Shown in pieces: positions 10,823-24,800 of a DNA stretch of 64,000 bases. The stretch spans positions 1-64,000 of the forward strand of contig CAJJDP010000159.1 of assembly GCA_905182995.1 (NCBI GenBank), written 5' to 3'. Position 1 is the first letter of the stretch. The number at the start of each line of letters is the position of its first letter. The position numbers and the translations under genes were made by a program. The DNA is from Paramecium octaurelia. Taxonomy: Eukaryota; Ciliophora; Oligohymenophorea; Peniculida; Parameciidae. The notes under the pieces are model-generated. The model saw only the letters and a program-made list of their open reading frames with translations, did no database searches and was not told the DNA's origin.

Positions 10823-11676
10823 TCAATTTTTATTTCGTATTCCTTTTTTTTATTACTATTGCAATTATTAGGTTTGGGGAAAAATAGTTTTTCGTGATCT
10901 AGCAGCATCTATTATTGTTTTTATAGGTGGGGATTACGTAGTACTACTTGCACTTAAGAAAATAGCTGTCTAAGATACATTGGCTTTTTCTGGAGTTCCC
11001 TAAAATTCACCATTAGAATTCTTCACTTAATATTCATCCAATTATCTTAACATTTAATCAACTACATTTTATAATTTAGATGTAATTTTTTATTTGTTTT
11101 GTTAGACTTTTTCTCTATGGTTTTCAATTTAATCAATTTATTTTTAGAGGACTTAAGATAATTAATCTGAATCCTAGTAAAAAGTAATAGCTTTTGACAA
11201 TTCTTCTGAAGTACAAGTAAAAACAGTCGAATTCTGATATGGAAGTATTGGATCTATTTAATTTTGAATTGTGTTTTTGAATTCATTAACATGATCATCA
11301 AAACTCAATACATCATTATTCATTTCTTTCTTTAACTCATCTTTAAAATTATTGAGCTTTGATGCTACCTAATTTAAGCAAATATTAAAGTCTTCATCAA
11401 ATTAACTAGAATCATTGGTGATTGGTTCTATTTGAAGATTTCTTACATTTAATATTTTTGAATTCAAGTCCTCCTCAAATTTTGATATTTGTACTCTTGT
11501 ATGACTATGACTCTATGGATTTTATGAAATATGATTTTCTAAAAAACAATCAGCACAGCCTAATATAAATCAAATCATTAGTTTATACCTAATTTTTATT
11601 CGTGGGTACATTTTGGATCAATACATATATATTTGATTTTTTACTAATCATGATGCTCTATAGGACATTAACTCAT
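10823..11676 (-). CDS. B-box zinc-finger coiled-coil protein, 274 aa
   Basis: The first ~50 residues contain an ordered Cys/His set: MSQCPIEHH, then CIDPKCTHEQKLGCADC and HISQNPQSHSH. The spacing resembles a B-box zinc-binding domain (C-x2-H...C-x4-C...C-x2-C...H...H). The rest (~60-274) is predicted helical and charged, ending in a Gln/Lys-rich tail. One 29-nt intron (11560-11588) lies inside the zinc finger; splicing it makes the Cys pairs contiguous. The coding length after splicing is 275 codons. TRIM-type proteins combine a B-box with a coiled coil, but no RING finger is visible here. Function is unknown; protein-protein interaction or ubiquitin-related roles are only inferred. Confidence 0.85.
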
Positions 11677-12184
11677 GTTTTGATGAAATTTAATAATAAT
11701 TATTTTACGCGCACTTTAACCGGCGCTATTTAATTTTTTAGTTTAAAACTTTTATAAATTAATAAATGAATGAAAAATTGTAATACTTCATAATATAATT
11801 GCATTATTTCTATTTTTCTCATTTATTAAGGCAATTTCTATATGTCTATGCCCATACATATTAGTTCCAATAGAATCAGCAGATTATATTAGACATTAAG
11901 TGTTAATAAGGAAAAGTAATAACAAATTAATGAAAATCCTTTTAGAATAGGTTATTTAAGAGAGGATACAGTATTTTGAGGTTGCTATGATGCAACTAGA
12001 GGAAAGTTGCCTAGTATAGTTACATTAAATATTATATAATATATTATTTCATTAATTAACCCTTCAACAAAGGAATTATTAATTTCTTAATTATTAAATA
12101 CGTTAGTTTAAAGGAAAAAATTCGTTTTTCCTTTAATATGTGGTATAAATTCACTAAGTTAAAGAAAAAGAAAAGTATAATTAA
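11677..12184. other. Intergenic with an open frame running into the trichocyst gene
   Basis: The frame of the trichocyst matrix protein is open upstream of its ATG back to a TGA at 11771-11773 (137 codons). Part of it reads like protein (CPYILVPIESADYIRHQVL, then EERIQYF-like blocks). There is no in-frame ATG with a plausible protein start. The signal peptide at 12185 clearly marks the real start, so the upstream reading is either a gene relic or chance. The trichocyst promoter must lie here. Confidence 0.4.
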
Positions 12185-13333
12185 ATGAAATCCATTGTTT
12201 TGTTAGTTTTGGTTGCAACAGCCTTCGCTACTAATTTAGCCGCTTTCGAGAAACTCGAACAATCCAAACTCGGAAAGACATTGTTGAAAACAATCGCTAT
12301 CCAAATGCAAACAGGCGAACCATTAGAAAGAATTTTCTCAACCCTTTACGATTTGGAAGAGAGATATCAAAATGATTAAAGAGAGGATGATGCTGAAAAT
12401 AAAGCCTTCTAAGGTGTTTGCGATGCTGATCTTGCTGGTCTTAACTAAGAAATCGCCAATCTTGAATAAAGAGACACAGAATTATAAGCCAAAATCGATG
12501 AACTCCAACCAGTCCATGACTAAAAGGTCGGATAAAGAGTTGCCAAATTAGCTGAAAAGGCTCTCCTCCAATAAGTTATCGATGAAGCCTAAGCCAAGAG
12601 ATAAGAATAAAACGACGATTTCGAAGCTTAAAGAGAAGAATTCACATTCGTCTCAGGTGTTCTTGCTGAAGCTAGAAGACTCTTCACTGACAATTTATAA
12701 GCCCCAGCTTTCTTATAAAAGGGAGCAAGTGAAGCTGTTCACTATACCCCATAAGTCTTTGCTTAAGTTGCTACCCATTTAAATGCTGCTGCTCACAAAG
12801 CTGGATAAATGAAACACATTAGAACTTTCGGAAAAGCCATCAAACTTATGGCTACTTTAGCATCCAAATCTTAATAATATGCCAATTAAGAATTAACAGG
12901 AAGAATCATCCAATTGATCGATGACTTATAGAACTAATTGAACTAAGCCTTCGATTTAGCTAGAAAGACTGAAGATGCTAGAAGATAAGCTTATGAAGCA
13001 TACAATACCCTCTTGAACAGAGATATGAACAAGCTTAACTCTGCAATTGCTAATTTGGAAGCTGAAATCTAATCATTGGCCGATCAACTTGCTGCCACTC
13101 ACAGCTCATAAGATGACAATGCTGCCAGACTTGAAGCCAAGACCTAATAAAGAGATGACAGAAGAGCAGAATGCTAATAAGCTGCTTATGAATACTAATA
13201 AAGAAGAACCGCAAGAGATGGAGACAGATAAACTGTTTCTGACTTGATCGGACATTTGAACTCCAACATGAGAGACTTAAAAGAATACATTGCTATGAGA
13301 GTTGCTGCTGGTGATTCTGATTTGAGTTAATGA
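12185..13333 (+). CDS. Trichocyst matrix protein precursor, 382 aa
   Basis: Trichocyst matrix proteins are the crystalline cargo of Paramecium's dense-core secretory granules. They are made as precursors, cleaved, assembled and expanded on exocytosis. The product starts with a signal peptide (MKSIVLLVLVATAFATNLA, residues 1-~18). It then consists of acidic, Gln/Ala-rich heptad-repeat segments (LAGLNQEIANLEQRDTELQ, NLEAEIQSLADQLAATHSS) with few Cys, the family hallmark. No intron is present. Codon use differs from neighbours: many GCC, ATC, AAC, CTC and TTC codons, as expected for a very highly expressed gene. It is convergent with the CDPK gene 100 bases downstream. Confidence 0.93.
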
Positions 13334-13434
13334 TTTGATTCATATATCTAATTATTCATCTGAAATTTCGCAATTTCTTCTAATTTAAAATTTAATTATT
13401 TTTATTATAATACTAATGATAACAGCACAAATAT

Positions 13435-15088
<1,654 letters not shown>

Positions 15089-15643
15089 TAATTTATTATA
15101 TTTTTTTGAATTTAATTCATAAGTACATCACTCAAGCCGATATATATAAAGTTTTCAAAGAATAACAATATTAGAAATTCTTAGAGGATAAATCATCTCT
15201 GATAGTTCATCATCATTATTTATATATTTGAATACTTAATTCAGAATTTCAGAATTTAGAATCTCCTTTCAAGCTATATATTATATCATCAATTATTAAT
15301 TTTTATGGTCCTTATAATCGATATTTGCATGCATCAAAATAGAATATTAATGTGTTCACAAATCCATCTATTTTTAGGAATGTTTTTATTTTTTATTTGG
15401 TAGTAAAACTGTTTATGAATATGAGCTTAACATGTTATAATTATCTTGAAATAAAGCTTAAGAGTATTTAATAATGAGAATAAAGTTCTTATTCATTAAA
15501 TGAAAATGAAATCGAGTGTAAGTATTAATAAGAAATTATAATACTCTTAAATTTACATTCAGCTAGCGTTTGCTATTTTGTAGAATTTTGAGTATGTATA
15601 TTTTATAAACTACTTTTTCATTATTTTATTATACAAATACAGT
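15089..15643. other. Divergent intergenic region
   Basis: AT-rich stretch between the divergently transcribed CDPK and a coiled-coil gene, so it should hold both promoters. A 30-codon protein-like patch near 15150 (FKEQQYQKFLEDKSS) ends in TGA; I see no gene. Confidence 0.5.
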
Positions 15644-16531
15644 ATGGATAAATATTTTGAGTTTTCGAAATCGAAAGATGAATCAAGATTATCTATTGAC
15701 TCTTAAGAACTACTTAGACAAGTAGAAACAAAAATACATAAAGCTTAATCACCAACATTTATCTCGCCCTAAAAATAATAATTGAATTATGCAGATCATT
15801 TTGATTAAAAAGAACAAATCGATTATTTATCATTTAAGGAATAAACCCTCATTAAGAGATTGTTGAATTTGAGAGATGACTATAAGCAATTCCAGAAGAA
15901 TTTACAATTTTACTAAGAACAATTAATGTAATCTATTAAGGAGACTATGAAAAAAGTTGGGGACAAAGGATATCACTATTTATAAGAACAAGAATATGAA
16001 TTGAGGTTGCAGTTGTAAGAAATTTAAAAAAATAAGGAGCTTCTCAATTCTTTTTCTAACTGTCAAATTATATAATCACCTTTAAAATAAAAATATAATT
16101 TGTTTTAAGAAATTGCTAATAAGCTATAAGATTTGAACAGTTTAATACTTGAGTTTTTTGATCACGACAATTCGATTTAATCGAATAGATATTAGAAAAA
16201 GTTAAATTTTTCAAATTATAAAGAGTTGAGTTCTAAAAAGAAATTCAAAGCATCTCCCTCACCATTTAAAGAGATTGATCGAGTATTGTAATTAAAAACA
16301 TCATCAAGTAAACCCTAACTTTTAGGGAATAATTCACCTTAAGATTTAAATCAATTTATTGAAGTGCTAAAACTTAAAATTAATAACACTAAAAATAATA
16401 ATTTATTATAGAGTAGATCAAATTTTTCAAGCAATTTTTTATAAAGCAAATTAAATATAAACTCTAGAAGACTTTCAATTGAACAATAGCTCTAATCTTA
16501 AAATAAAATATTTTTTTAATCTGTATTTTGA
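15644..16531 (+). CDS. Unknown coiled-coil protein, 295 aa, intronless
   Basis: The frame from ATG 15644 to TGA 16529-16531 is open for 296 codons. Residues ~60-190 are rich in Gln, Leu, Glu and Lys with heptad spacing (QTLIKRLLNLRDDYKQF, QEYELRLQLQEIQKNKEL), indicating a coiled coil. The last 100 residues are Ser/Asn-rich and probably disordered. Gln is mostly encoded by TAA/TAG. No family is recognised. A larger coiled-coil gene in the same direction follows after 370 bases. Confidence 0.8.
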
Positions 16532-16904
16532 ATTTATATATTTATTCATAACAACAAAATAGAAATGCATCAAGGTTCTTAGTTGTGTTCTAGTTGTATA
16601 AACGATTTTAAAGATAAGAATAAAGATTTGAGATTATTATTTTCATGAATTGCTTTTACTTAATAACTGTAAGTTTTCAGCGAATGTCATTTTGTATTAA
16701 GTTTTTGTAATGTCAATATTTTTGTTAATCTTAAGAATAATGAACTATACTTAATTTAAATTTATTATATTATTGCAGTAGATGTTTTTAATTAATAAGA
16801 GCCATTTCTTTAGTATAATTAAGACTAATACTATGAAATTATATAAAATCATAAAGTATTCTTAAAGTAATTTTGTTTATAAAAAATATTTTTATTAGTA
16901 CTAG
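16532..16904. other. Intergenic, small Cys-containing fragment
   Basis: A 28-codon frame at 16564-16650 (MHQGSQLCSSCINDFKDK) has two CxxC-type cysteines but ends at once in TGA. It may be a zinc-finger relic or chance. Otherwise AT-rich without signal. Confidence 0.4.
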
Positions 16905-19232
16905 ATGAGCTAATTCGAAACAAATTCTTAAGCTCAAATTTCCAATCAAGAAAGGAGCAAACCAAGTTCTAATCGATAATTAGGAATTTCTAATTTATAA
17001 AATGGATAAAATGTTAAAAACATCGATAATAATGAGTATTCCATTAATAATAATACTTTAGGTTTGTTCCAAGAAGATCTTCGCAAACAAATAAGTAAGA
17101 AATTTATACCATTCTAGTTATGGTTATTCTTAAAATATTCCTTAAGTTTAACAATATCCACAATTCAATTACCCTGTATTGGGATAATAAACCATGAAAG
17201 AATAAGAAAACGAAGAATAGATTCAAAGATTAATGAAAGAGAATGAAACATTGAGGTATGCTACAAACAGTAATTAGATATTAGTGGAGAACCTTGGAGT
17301 AAGATAACTATAAGTTGAAAAACGATAAGTATAAAATCTGAGTATAATAGTCTTCAATTAAGTAACAGGGATAAGAGTAATAATGCAGAAATTTAAGGTT
17401 TACAGTATGATATATATAAATATTCTAGGGATCAAATGTTACAGTTAAAAAATGAAAATAAGAGATTAATGAATACAATTCAAGATGATCAATATCAGCT
17501 TTTAGATTTATAAAAATTAAAAAAGCAAGTGGAACTAAACAAAGGACTTGAAAATTAGATATCTGATTTAGAATAGCAACTTGCTATTGCTAACAAACAG
17601 GTCTAAGAACAAAAAAGATAAAATTCTTTTTAAGACGGCGAGATTTAGACGCAAAAAGAAACTATTGAGAAATTCAAAGCCTAGCTTAAAGAGTTAACAT
17701 AAAATAACGATGCACAAAGTTAAAAAAATGATTCGCTCTTAAACGATAATCGAAAGATGAAATAAGCATTAGATATGATCAATAAAGAATTTACAAATCA
17801 ATAAGAATAAAATTAAGTGTTAATTTAAAAAATCAATCAGCTAAATTAGGGATCCAAAGATTCGATAAATAATCTATAGAAAAATATCTAGAATCTAAAT
17901 TTTTAGAATGATCAATTAAAAAATTAAATCCTCTAGCTTCAATAAAAAGAAAAGGAGCTATTAAATGCATAGAATCTAAATTTACAGAATGAAAATAAGT
18001 TAAGACAGATGCAATAATAAATTTCAGATTGTATTTTTATATATAAATTTTAGAATAAAGGCAGATTGACCAGTATGTAATGACTATATAGACAGGAAAG
18101 AATGAGTATCAAAAGTTAGCTCTCAAAAGTTAATCATAAGAATAGGATATTTGGAAGATGAAAGAATAAGTTAACCAATTAACCACATAAAACTAAATGT
18201 TACAAAATAAATGTTATCAGCTCGAAAGATCGATTGAAGATAGTTTATCTAAATCACAAATATAATCTGCAGATTTAAAAGGAACTCTTGATAGATGGAA
18301 AAACTATGGATTATCATTGGAATAAGAAATAAAGAAAAGAGAAGTTGCATTACTCCAATTAGAAAATGAATATGTGCATATGCAAAGCCAATTAAAAGGT
18401 ACTCAAGAAAACGAAGTCTAATTCAGAAATGAGAGAGCAATAACATTATAAAAAATGAAAGAAATGCATGATGATCTGTTACTGTATGAAAAGAAATGTA
18501 ATTAATTGGAGAGAGGTAAAAGTCTACAAGTTATAATTTTAGATTTATAATAATAATAAGAGTAAAATAATATTGCCGTATAAAATCAAGGTAGATTAGA
18601 ACAAGAAAAGCAGCAATTAAATTAAGAGGTGAAAAATTTAATGGAAGAATTGCACAGGACATAAAATTAAAATGATTTGAAATAAAGGGAATTTGATGCA
18701 TTATAGATGAAATATGATTCTGAAAATAATGTCAAAGAGAGAGAAGTTTAAAACTTGCAATTACATAATAGTATGCTTTAAGAAAAAAATAATTAATTAG
18801 AAACTGATTTGGCAAGAGAAAAAGTATATTAGTTTTGATAACTTTTAGGAGCAATTATTTTAGATGGAATCTAGAATCAGGAGTTTAGAGGCTGAAATCC
18901 AAAATCTTCAGTTTAAATAAACCTTAAAATAATAATATTCATGGAACTAAGAAGTACCAAATAATCAGAGCAATCAGAACGAATTAACAGAAAATAGCCA
19001 AATTTATACAGGGATGGGTGGACCTTATTCGATTCATGGAGGGTTTTAGAACTTATAATAAAACAATATTGGAGTACATAATTCTTAAAAACCAAAACCT
19101 ATGGAAGTGTAGAATGCTCCTTTTTAAATTAATGAATTTCCAGATCATAGACGTACAAGCTCTTAGCAACTTATCAAAAGCAAAAACTATGATTTAAGAT
19201 TCTAAAATCAACAAAAAAGTCAATATCATTGA
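16905..19232 (+). CDS. Large coiled-coil protein, 733 aa
   Basis: A disordered Asn/Ser/Gln-rich head (~1-85, with FVPRRSSQTNNYGYSQNIP) leads into long heptad-repeat helices. These include EQENEEQIQRLMKENETLR, LQLKNENKRLMNTIQDD and LQKNIQNLNFQNDQLKNQI, and extend to about residue 640. A low-complexity tail contains GMGGPYSIHGGF and a basic C-terminus. Five introns of 26, 23, 29, 23 and 25 nt are needed; the spliced length is exactly 734 codons. The third (17314-17342) begins GTTG instead of GTA and is the least certain. Such proteins in ciliates are commonly basal-body or cytoskeletal scaffold components, but nothing here proves that. Confidence 0.85.
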
Positions 19233-19762
19233 AAGATTCATATTATTTATTATCAATTTTAGTTTTATATTATCAATTGTTGATTTAATGTCATTAAAAA
19301 TTTAAATTATGTATTTAATTATAACTTTAAATATGTATCCATGCTTTAAGGTGAAATAACATATAGAATTAGACATTTTTATATTTAATCAATACCTTTG
19401 TAAATCTGCCCAATAAGATGTTTCAATAATTTTATTATAAAAATAGTATTAGTATTTCAATTTTTTGGATATGTTACTTATTTGGATTAAATGCTAATCT
19501 TCAACTTGATATAATATTTGCTTGGTTATTGATAATATAATTCTGTTTACATGAAATAGAGACTAATGCTGTAGATAAAAAGAACAATAGGAGGGTCATT
19601 GATGATTTAAGAAATTTTATTTAATAGCTCAAACTATTGAAATTAAAGTTGAATAAATTTAGTGTCATAACAAGCAGAATAAAGAATAATTCAATTGATT
19701 GACTGTGAAATAGTATTTGAATTTTGCGATCGATATGCCATAAAATATATAAAATTTTAATT
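19233..19762. other. Intergenic, AT-rich
   Basis: Nothing definite. A 45-codon protein-like patch near 19567-19700 (VDKKNNRRVIDDLRNFI) ends in TGA and has no start; it may be a small relic. The promoter of the tRNA synthetase gene must lie at its right end. Confidence 0.5.
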
Positions 19763-21593
19763 ATGCCTAAAATATCATCTGACAAAAAACTTTTCTTTAA
19801 GCTTTTGGGAAAAGAATTAAATGAAGAAGAATTGGAAGAGTTAGTTTTCAGATTCGGAATAGAAGCTGAAGAAAGAGATGAAGAACCAGATCTATTATAT
19901 TTTGAAATTGCAGCCAATAGACCTGACTTATTATGCATAGAAAATTTAGTGCATGCATTAAGAGTATATTAGGGATTGGAAAAATAAAGAGTCTATAATT
20001 TTACTCCTGCAAAAGAAACAATTTATGTGAAAGCTGCAGTAAATTATATAAACATTTCTTTATAGACACAATAGATTAGACCATTTGTTGTGGGAGCAAT
20101 ATTGAGAGATGTTACTCTAACAGAAGATAGTTTTAAATCCTTTTTATCATTTCAAGATAAAATTCATCAAAATTATGCTAGAAAAAGAACTTTAGTTTCC
20201 ATTGGAACTCATGATTTAGATAAGATAGAAGGACCTTTCTTTTATGATGCATAACCACCTTAAGATATTGTATTCTAAGCACTAAAATAAACGGAATCTA
20301 TGAATTGCATTGATTTATTTAGCAAATTAAGAGTAATGATATTCCTTATGAATATTAGGAAGATTAATACCTAAAGGGTTATTTGAAGATAATTGAGAAT
20401 TCTCCTGTTTATCCGGTTATTTACGATAACAAAAAGAGAGTTTGCTCATTGCCACCAATTATTAATGGAGAGCATTCAAAAATGTCAGCAGAAACCAAAA
20501 ATATTTTGATTGAAGTTACAGCAATAGATGAATAAAGAGCTTTACACACTTTAAATTGTTTGATTAGCGGATTCGCTATATACAATCAAAAACTAAATAT
20601 TGAAAAAGTCAATATTGTCTATGAATTAAGCAAGAAGCAAGTTATTACACCTGTTGTAGATGAAAGAACCTTAACAACAAATATTTAATATATCAATAAA
20701 GTCTTAGGAATAAATATAAGTACATCAAATTATAATAATATTAGCAACACAATAAGCATGTGAGCTGTTATCAATAATGGGCATAAAAGCTGTAGCTAAG
20801 GATGAAACTGTTTTGGATTGTTTAGTGCCATTCTATAGAAGTGATATCCTTTAACAATGTGATATTGCGGAAGAAATTGGAATTGCTTATGATTACAATA
20901 AAATAGACTTTAGAGTCCCAGAGACTGCAACAACTGGATCAGAATATAGATTAAATAAATTATCAGATATGGTGAGAGAAGAAGTGGCCTTATGTGGTTT
21001 TGTAGAATGTTTAAATTTTGTGTTAATGTCAATCGATGAATAAACTAAGATGTTAAATAGACCAAATGTGTAAAATTATGTGTCTCTCAACAATTCTAAA
21101 ACTCCATAATTTTAATCTGTGAGATCAACTCTCATTCCTGGAATATTGCATACTTTATAAGCCAATTCAGATAGCAAATTACCAATAAAATTATTTGAGG
21201 TTTCAGATGTTTGTGTGAAAGGATTAAAATCAGAGAAGGATGGATTCTAAAAAGGAGAAGGATAAGTGGGAGCACACAATTAAAGAAATTTAGTTGCTAT
21301 TCATTCAAGTAGTAAAAAAACAGAATTAGAGATTTTACATGGTTTGTTAGATTAATTAATGATAAAACTTAGAGTAAAAAAGACGGATTATCACTTGAAA
21401 TAATCAAATGGTAAATCTTAGTATGAAATTAGATCCTTTATTCTTCCATTAATTATAAGCCCAGATTGTTTATAAAGATTAAACGATAGGAGGATTGGGA
21501 GTTGTCCACCCAGAAGTACTTGAAAGATTTGATTGGAAATACCCTGTAACTTTATTAGAAATGAACATTCAGGTTATTTTGAATGATTTCTGA
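19763..21593 (+). CDS. FARSB: Phenylalanyl-tRNA synthetase beta subunit (cytosolic type), 585 aa
   Basis: PheRS beta pairs with the alpha subunit to charge tRNA-Phe; the beta chain carries the editing (B3/4) and tRNA-binding B5 domains. The N-terminus MPKISSDKKLFFKLLGK and FEIAANRPDLLCIENLVHALRVYQG match the eukaryote/archaeal form, as do the LPPIINGEHSKMS block, DETVLDCLVPFYRSDIL and the C-terminal IGGLGVVHPEVLERFDWKYPV. The length fits eukaryotic beta subunits (~590 aa). Introns of 26, 25 and 22 nt (the last just before DPLFF) restore 586 codons. The chosen ATG gives the conserved start; an earlier in-frame ATG at 19724 would add 13 unconserved residues. Confidence 0.96.
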
Positions 21594-21629
21594 AATATTA
21601 TAATAAATCAAATTAAATGAGAAATAATG

Positions 21630-24600
21630 TCAAGTACTTTCATCCACATTTCTAATTGATGAATTAAAGCACTTGTTGATAGTCTTGTTTTATCTGATTG
21701 ATTTTAATTTTTCCTTAATATTTTTCTTTTTGTTTTCGTTAAATTAATTAAAGCGATATTTTTTCAAGGATTCTAAAACATTCACAATATTAAAGTGTGG
21801 AAAATAGAAGTCATAATTTTTCATTTTATCGAACTCTAATTCTGGAATAAAATAAATGGTTCCATTCGTTTATAATTAATTTTGCAATTGGCTCCTATCA
21901 TTATCATTCTCTATATTAGTATTATTGTTATTTATTTTCACAGAATGATGAATGGGCTTTTATACGCTTATAAGGGACTTTTTGGCCATGGAAGTTTCTG
22001 TTCTTGCTATATGATTTGCAACTGAAGATTTTAAATTTCCTTAAGAATAGAGATTGTGATTCTGCTTGATTGTATTATTGGTTAGATTACGATGGTTGGA
22101 AAATGGGTTAGAATTAGAAGGTTCTTTAGGTTCTTTATGTTCAATTTGAATTTCATTTTCAGTCTTACGTTAGTGTTAAAATTATGGATTCTGCAATGCT
22201 CCATTTGAATCATCATCGAAATTTTAATTTCTAGTCAAATTTTGATTTTAGACTAATCCTGCTTTTAGTTTTTAATTCATTAAGCTTACTCTCACTTTTT
22301 CAATTTGAGATGAGCATTTCCTTTGGGCTACAGAATGATTATCCTATTAATGAGATTCTTATGACTAGCTCTCTTGAGATTAGATAGATTTTTCATAGAA
22401 ACCTTCCTAGATATCAAATCCTAGTTTAATGAGATAGGATTCATTTAATTAACTAAAATAAATTATAGATATATTTACTCTTCATTTAAGTATCCATTAT
22501 TGATAATAAAATCAATACTTTAATTTAAAATATTGTGATGATCATTTGTATTTTGTTTTTTTCTAGAATCCCTCGGTCTATCAAATTTAAGTCTTTAATG
22601 ATTTTAACTTGCATTTGCATTTCTTGCTATTTTATAAATATTTGTTTGATAGAATACAAATGGACAATCTTTATATCTATGAGTCCATTTGCAAACATCG
22701 CAAGTTCTACCATACGTTTTTTGATAGGTTAACTTTTCCCTTAATTGATGAAATTTTTATCTGCATTCTTCATTTTCTTAGATAACTTATAAGAAATCAT
22801 TTCTTTCAATATATACAATAGATAAAACCGTTTGGGCCTTAAAGTAAAATTGATAGGATGAATTGATTATAAATTCTAATTCTCCTATGATATCTCCTCT
22901 TTAATAATTTCGTTGCATCATCCCAGAGTTATTTTCCTTTTCATTCCTCTACAAAGCATCTAGTCCTTTAGAAATAAAGTAACTATTAACTTGGCCATCT
23001 AAAATGAATATCAATTTTGTAGCTGGATCATACACATTGACTATTTCATATCCTGGAGCAAAAGTTGCCTATTTAATCCTTTGGCATAAATTATTTATTA
23101 GATATTCTGGGGTATTCTCCTTTAGAAATTTTGATTTCATAAGGATTGGTTTGTAGATATCAATCAGTACTTCCTATTTTAATGATCCACTTAATTTATT
23201 TAAGACAGAATCGTCCTGCTCTTGCAACTATTCATCGATTTGATGTTTAAACTCAAAATACTTTCTAATTTTAAGGGATAATTATAAATTTAATTGCTTC
23301 TATTTAATGTATTAGTTGACTTTTTTCATAGATTTTTTTAATAAAGCTTTCTTCTCTCCCAAAGTCTTTAAGATTTCTCCAATCATGGAAATAATATAAC
23401 CAAACACTCCGCATAAGACCATAGCCACAATAACTACATACAGTCTTTCAATTGTAGTTTGTGGTACAATATCTCCATAGCCCACTGTCAATGTCGTTAT
23501 AACACTCCAATACAATGAGACTATGTACCTATCGTACCACTACTAATCGTAATGGCCATAATAGATGAGCCAACTATTTTCATCCTGATAAACTTCATAC
23601 TCAATTCTACCCAATAGATGCCATCCACAACTACACATGTGGGCAACTAAAACTAAGAAGTATACTAGTTTTCCTAATTCAATTACAGCCTAAACCTCTT
23701 CTTTGGTATTTAATAGATCTTCCACATTTTATATCATAGATCTTACTCGCGCTATTCGCAATAGCAAGATAAATTGAATGTAAGGTATATTAAATTAGGC
23801 CAAAATAAATGGTATTGCTATTAGTAAATCCCAAATGAAATTATTAGATAAATAATGGAAAAAGATGTGGCTCCTATTGGTATGGATAACTCCTTGACTA
23901 TAATAGGCAGTGTTAAAGTTCAGAAGTATTTCAACAATAAAAATATAACTGGGAATAGTTTCAAATAATAAGGTGGATATTTAACTAGATTTGTCCAATT
24001 CAAAGCTCAAACTCATAGGGATAAAAAATATGTTAATAACTATGAAACATACCACAACGGAATCCCAAATTATCTTGAAGGTACTTTCAGGATAGATAAT
24101 GGTGATTTTATTTAAACTTTGGCTGATTAAATTCAATATTTAAATAATTTAGAAAATCGTCTTATTAAAAATTAGGTGTATTAAATTATTTAATTTTTAT
24201 TTCTGATTGCCTTTCTTGAAATTTTAAAAATCACCACTTTTATCCCCTAATTTCATAAATATGTCATGATTCATTAGCTTTATCTTTAGCTTGTCTGCTT
24301 TAGTTTTCAGTTGATATATGAACTTCGCAACATAATTGATAATTTTCAAGCCTCCCTTCTGCCAAATAGGATTCATACTCTCTATTAACACAAATACCTT
24401 ACCCCTCATTGAGATGCAAACTAGATTACAAATAAAACCCATCCTCATTTTACAATATCTATTCATTTCCAGGTGATAATACTTTAACAGTTGGAATCAT
24501 AGAACTTCTTGATTAAATCAGCTCTATAAAATTCAAGTGTTTGCTTAAATCATATATTGAAAAAATTATTACTTTTCTTGACTTAAATTGTCCTCTTAAT

Positions 24601-24721
24601 TCATCAGAGAATGCTACTTATTTATTTTATGCAAATTAGATTCATTTTCAGAACCAAATATTTGTCTTTTAGTTATAATTAGTGTATAAGGGTCGCTTTC
24701 GAAATTTTAAGATGAAATCAT
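21630..24721 (-). CDS. Voltage/cyclic-nucleotide-type potassium channel (EAG/CNG superfamily), 1003 aa
   Basis: A cytosolic N-terminus (~1-175) precedes six membrane segments beginning with IIWDSVVVCFIVINIFF (S1). The S4-like helix LLLRIARVRSMIQ has three arginines. The pore TLTVGYGDIVPQT (~390-402) has the GYG selectivity signature of K+ channels. A C-linker and cyclic-nucleotide-binding domain follow (~545-700: FAPGYEIVNVYDPATKLIFILDGQV, RGDIIGELEFI). The long Ser/Asn/Gln-rich tail ends FNSSIRNVDEST. Introns of 29, 25 and 26 nt give 1004 codons. Paramecium has many such ciliary K+ channels that set membrane potential and swimming behaviour. The cNMP-binding cassette lacks the usual Arg-Ala pair, so direct ligand binding is doubtful. 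Confidence 0.93.
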
Positions 24722-24800
24722 ATTAAGATAATGAGAATAAAAACAAACAATTATTATTAATGAAAATTGAAATATAAAAATTTAAATTATATTAATAAAC

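Noticed and set aside
19621-19938. Minus-strand ORF over the 5' end of the PheRS gene
   Set aside because: Overlaps proven coding sequence in antisense; Ser/Leu runs mirror the Glu/Lys codons of the real gene.
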